Assembly: GCF_021513135.1 (NCBI RefSeq)
Contig: NZ_CP090982.1
Coordinates: forward strand, 62,001 to 126,000
DNA: 64,000 nucleotides
Source: Vibrio sp. SS-MA-C1-2
GTDB taxonomy: Bacteria; Pseudomonadota; Gammaproteobacteria; Enterobacterales; Vibrionaceae
Direction of reading: 5' to 3'
Shown here: piece by piece, positions 61,937 to 64,000 of the stretch
How the letters are laid out: every line of letters starts with the position of its first letter
Numbering within the stretch: position 1 is the stretch's first letter
Notes under the pieces: generated by a model
Told to the model about the DNA's origin: nothing
The model's database searches: none
The model's input: only the letters and a program-made list of their open reading frames with translations
Translations under genes and position numbers: made by a program

Positions 61937-63838
61937 TTATCGTGGTTCAACAGGTAGACGAACTAACGTTTTGTCGCCATTTGAAAATGAGCAGATTGCC
62001 TGTAAGTTCGGCAAGCCTGAAACGAGCTGTGGTGGAAATAGTGGTCGTTCCTGAGAGTCTTCTCTCATACCTCGGCCCCCTGAGAACTGACCAAATCCGT
62101 CATAGGTGTTAGATGTGTTACTGCGCATTTTGGTGTATTTAACAAGGTCGGCGTAACCAATTTTGTCTGAGATATATTCACGCGTTAACTGGTCTTCACA
62201 GCGGAAGCCAATTGTGTTTGCACAGAGTGATGTAATACGGTCTAGTTGCTCTTTAGGGAAATCTCCCAAGCCTTGTGAGGCGAGCGTTAATTGATATCGA
62301 CTTTGACGACCAACCGCTAAGAGCGATAACAAAGTATCATTGATAGCACTATGGCCTTCATCAATATAGAAACTCACTTTCGGTAGTTGGCCACCATTTG
62401 AAAAGTTGTAGCGAGAAGCGGATGCCCCTGCGACGGCCGCTGACACCAATTTAGAAATAGAACCTGCAATGATGTCATCGGTTAGACCATCGGTAGCCAT
62501 ATAAAGTACACCACCGAGTTTGGCCAGTTCTTCAATGTTAACGATATTGGGATCATTGAGCTTTATATCTGCATTATTAGGCGAGAGGAGATTACCTAAA
62601 GGCTCAGAACAAAGCTGTTCTAACAGTGCATTAAGTGATGCTGTTTTAGAGGCAATGTCCGAGTCCGACTTAGAGAACTGGTCAATTATGCCCGACACTG
62701 AGGCATCACTCTGTGTTTTCGCCAATGTCAATTGATAATACCCCACCATCTTATCGAATAAGGTGGTGCCGGGGATTGTTTGGAATTGTGACTGCAAATC
62801 ACTCTCCCACGTTTGACCAAAATGGTTTGTGTAGTAGCGTAATAAACACTTCTCTACCAATGTCCCCATCCCCTCACGCAGATAATATCTGAGTGTCTGA
62901 ATGGTAATACGCTCGCCAATATAGTGAATGGCTTGGGCAACTTGGTTAACTCGTTCCCAACAGAAAGCACGGAAGACTTCCCCACTAGGGCCACCTGCAG
63001 GGATGCAGTTAACGATACGTGTGGCAACATCCGTCGTTCGGTTGATATTGGCTAAACAATCCACGATGCATGACTCACTTGGTCGAGCAGGAGAGAAATA
63101 ATAGAAATCACGCTCTCTACCTTGACGCCTCATCTCATCTTCCAGCCCATAACGCAGCTCTGGTGTGTTTTTTGGATCGATAACGATGAGAAGGACTGGC
63201 TCTTTATCGTGTTGCCATAATTCGTTAAGAGCCATCATTTTCAAAATCGTTGTCTTTCCAGTCCCCGGCAAACCAACTATCAACGAATGTGCTCGCCATG
63301 TGTCATTTCTCACGGTGACCGTTTTCTCGTCGCCAAGTCCCATCAAAAAGGGCTCCCCGCCCAATTCTTCATTGAGTTGTTTGTTATACGGCACGATTTT
63401 TCTCATAAAGAATGGTACTTTGATTTCTCGACGAAATGAGGGCATGGAGAGCACTTTATACATGTCTGTTGCGTGCTCTGGGCCATAGTTATAGCCCGTG
63501 CCAAGATAAGTACGTTCTGGCGTTTTAGCTGCCTTTTTACGCGTTGCTTCTAATTTTTCTACAGTTAGCTGTGTGCTGACCAATTTAGCCTGACGTTTGA
63601 GAAGCGGCATGGCTTGTCTTATTCGGACAACAAACATCACTGCACAGACTAGGACGCACATCATCGAGAACATCATCGTGTCAGAGACTTGATAGCCATT
63701 GAACAACACATACATGCTCTCCAATCCACCCGCGATGAAATAGAACACCATTCCAATAAACCAAACTCTGGCTTGTTTTATCTCATACACCTCTCGAAAT
63801 GAGTGCTCAATACTTTCTATTAGTCGATTAAATTTCAT
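61937..63838 (-). CDS. traD: TraD coupling protein (VirD4/T4CP)
   Basis: A 633-residue protein with two N-terminal membrane segments, Walker A VGLPGTGKTTILKM near 190, Walker B region with VSFYIDEGHSAIND and the conserved QGLGDFPKEQLDRITSLCAN, as in SXT TraD. It links the relaxase-DNA complex to the secretion channel. The ATG overlaps the previous gene's stop (ATGA type), and AGGAGG lies upstream. Membrane topology and length fit the SXT-type TraD (about 600). Confidence 0.94.
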   Translation of the reverse strand: MKFNRLIESIEHSFREVYEIKQARVWFIGMVFYFIAGGLESMYVLFNGYQVSDTMMFSMMCVLVCAVMFVVRIRQAMPLLKRQAKLVSTQLTVEKLEATRKKAAKTPERTYLGTGYNYGPEHATDMYKVLSMPSFRREIKVPFFMRKIVPYNKQLNEELGGEPFLMGLGDEKTVTVRNDTWRAHSLIVGLPGTGKTTILKMMALNELWQHDKEPVLLIVIDPKNTPELRYGLEDEMRRQGRERDFYYFSPARPSESCIVDCLANINRTTDVATRIVNCIPAGGPSGEVFRAFCWERVNQVAQAIHYIGERITIQTLRYYLREGMGTLVEKCLLRYYTNHFGQTWESDLQSQFQTIPGTTLFDKMVGYYQLTLAKTQSDASVSGIIDQFSKSDSDIASKTASLNALLEQLCSEPLGNLLSPNNADIKLNDPNIVNIEELAKLGGVLYMATDGLTDDIIAGSISKLVSAAVAGASASRYNFSNGGQLPKVSFYIDEGHSAINDTLLSLLAVGRQSRYQLTLASQGLGDFPKEQLDRITSLCANTIGFRCEDQLTREYISDKIGYADLVKYTKMRSNTSNTYDGFGQFSGGRGMREDSQERPLFPPQLVSGLPNLQAICSFSNGDKTLVRLPVEPR

Positions 63839-64000
63839 GAATCAACCTCCGTTTTGGTTGAGAAAAGTTCCAATAGACCAGAGCGGTCAACGCTTTCTTG
63901 GAAGAAATCAGGGATAAGGAACACGGTTTTGTCTTCACTGATACCCTCAAGAGCTTTAAATAACTCTCCATCCGCCGTGTACTTATCTGCTAGTTTTAAA
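63835..64000 (-). CDS. 3' end of the gene upstream of traD (runs off the window)
   Basis: An open minus-strand frame covers the last 54 codons of a gene ending KTEVDS at a stop overlapping the traD ATG. Residues such as TADGELFKALEGISEDKTVF are visible. In SXT-like elements the relaxase gene traI precedes traD, so this may be its C-terminus, but nothing in the visible part confirms this. Confidence 0.6.
   Translation of the reverse strand, partial: LKLADKYTADGELFKALEGISEDKTVFLIPDFFQESVDRSGLLELFSTKTEVDS

Noticed and set aside
1-64000. tRNA or rRNA genes
   Set aside because: No cloverleaf-like or rRNA-like stretches were recognised on either strand; an automated scan was not possible.

Overview
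The window looks like part of a conjugative element (plasmid or ICE) of a marine gammaproteobacterium, most likely Vibrionaceae (Photobacterium, Vibrio or Aliivibrio). The evidence is a moderately AT-rich transfer backbone of F-type mating-pair-formation genes (traA, L, E, K, B, V, C, N), a VirD4-type coupling protein next to a DUF4400-type membrane protein, and a DsbC-like isomerase, as in SXT/R391, IncA/C and pAQU-like elements. No chromosomal housekeeping genes, tRNAs, rRNAs, replication or integrase genes are visible. The element name and host are inference.

Layout. 1-1600: left edge and a lipoprotein behind a transfer-type promoter. 1612-6653: traN (minus) diverging from a three-gene plus operon (membrane protein, lytic transglycosylase, P-loop ATPase). 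6657-10174: defence/stability cargo, with a RES/Xre toxin-antitoxin pair, a Fic remnant cut by an IS5-like remnant, and a frameshifted hipA with an Xre partner. 10273-15353: dsbC-traV-traC plus two small exported or membrane proteins. 15460-20524: a protein of unknown function, a NYN/PIN-like protein, an orphan response regulator, and RecE/RecT-like recombination genes with two small genes. 20816-23043: FTR1-type iron permease, MntP and an IS200 remnant, probably inserted. 23510-33081: DUF4165 and Calx-beta surface proteins, an inner-membrane protein, traB-K-E-L, a DUF1778/GNAT toxin-antitoxin pair and traA. 33435-54204: a broken GHKL ATPase, then a copper/silver resistance island of lower GC (two two-component systems, four-HMA CopA ATPase, CusCBFA, DUF411 protein, cupredoxin, multicopper oxidase and small His/Met/Cys-rich proteins). 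54386-56361: nested insertion sequences; an old IS4-like remnant cuts a transfer-operon gene and is itself cut by an intact IS50-like element with a perfect 9-bp target duplication. 56358-64000: DUF1496-like gene, DinG-like helicase, YafN/YafO pair, S49 protease, DUF4400-like protein, a conserved protein and traD.

The strongest non-coding signal is a set of seven promoters sharing the box TCCTGTTAGC exactly 35 bp before a CATAAT/CATACT-like -10. The box would sit near -42, with no good -35 hexamer. They lie upstream of traN, dsbC-traV-traC, traL-E-K-B, traA, the DUF1496-like operon, the NYN protein and the left-end lipoprotein. This is the geometry of a class II activator regulon and ties the transfer genes, a putative nuclease and an ORF-less 5' leader together. 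The activator gene is not in this window.

The accessory modules (four toxin-antitoxin pairs, iron/manganese genes, copper island, IS elements) sit between the transfer operons. Several genes are broken or frameshifted in short homopolymers or repeats (hipA G6, DUF1496-like A6, a 5 x 10 bp repeat at a response-regulator/kinase junction). These may be sequencing errors, real inactivation or switching.
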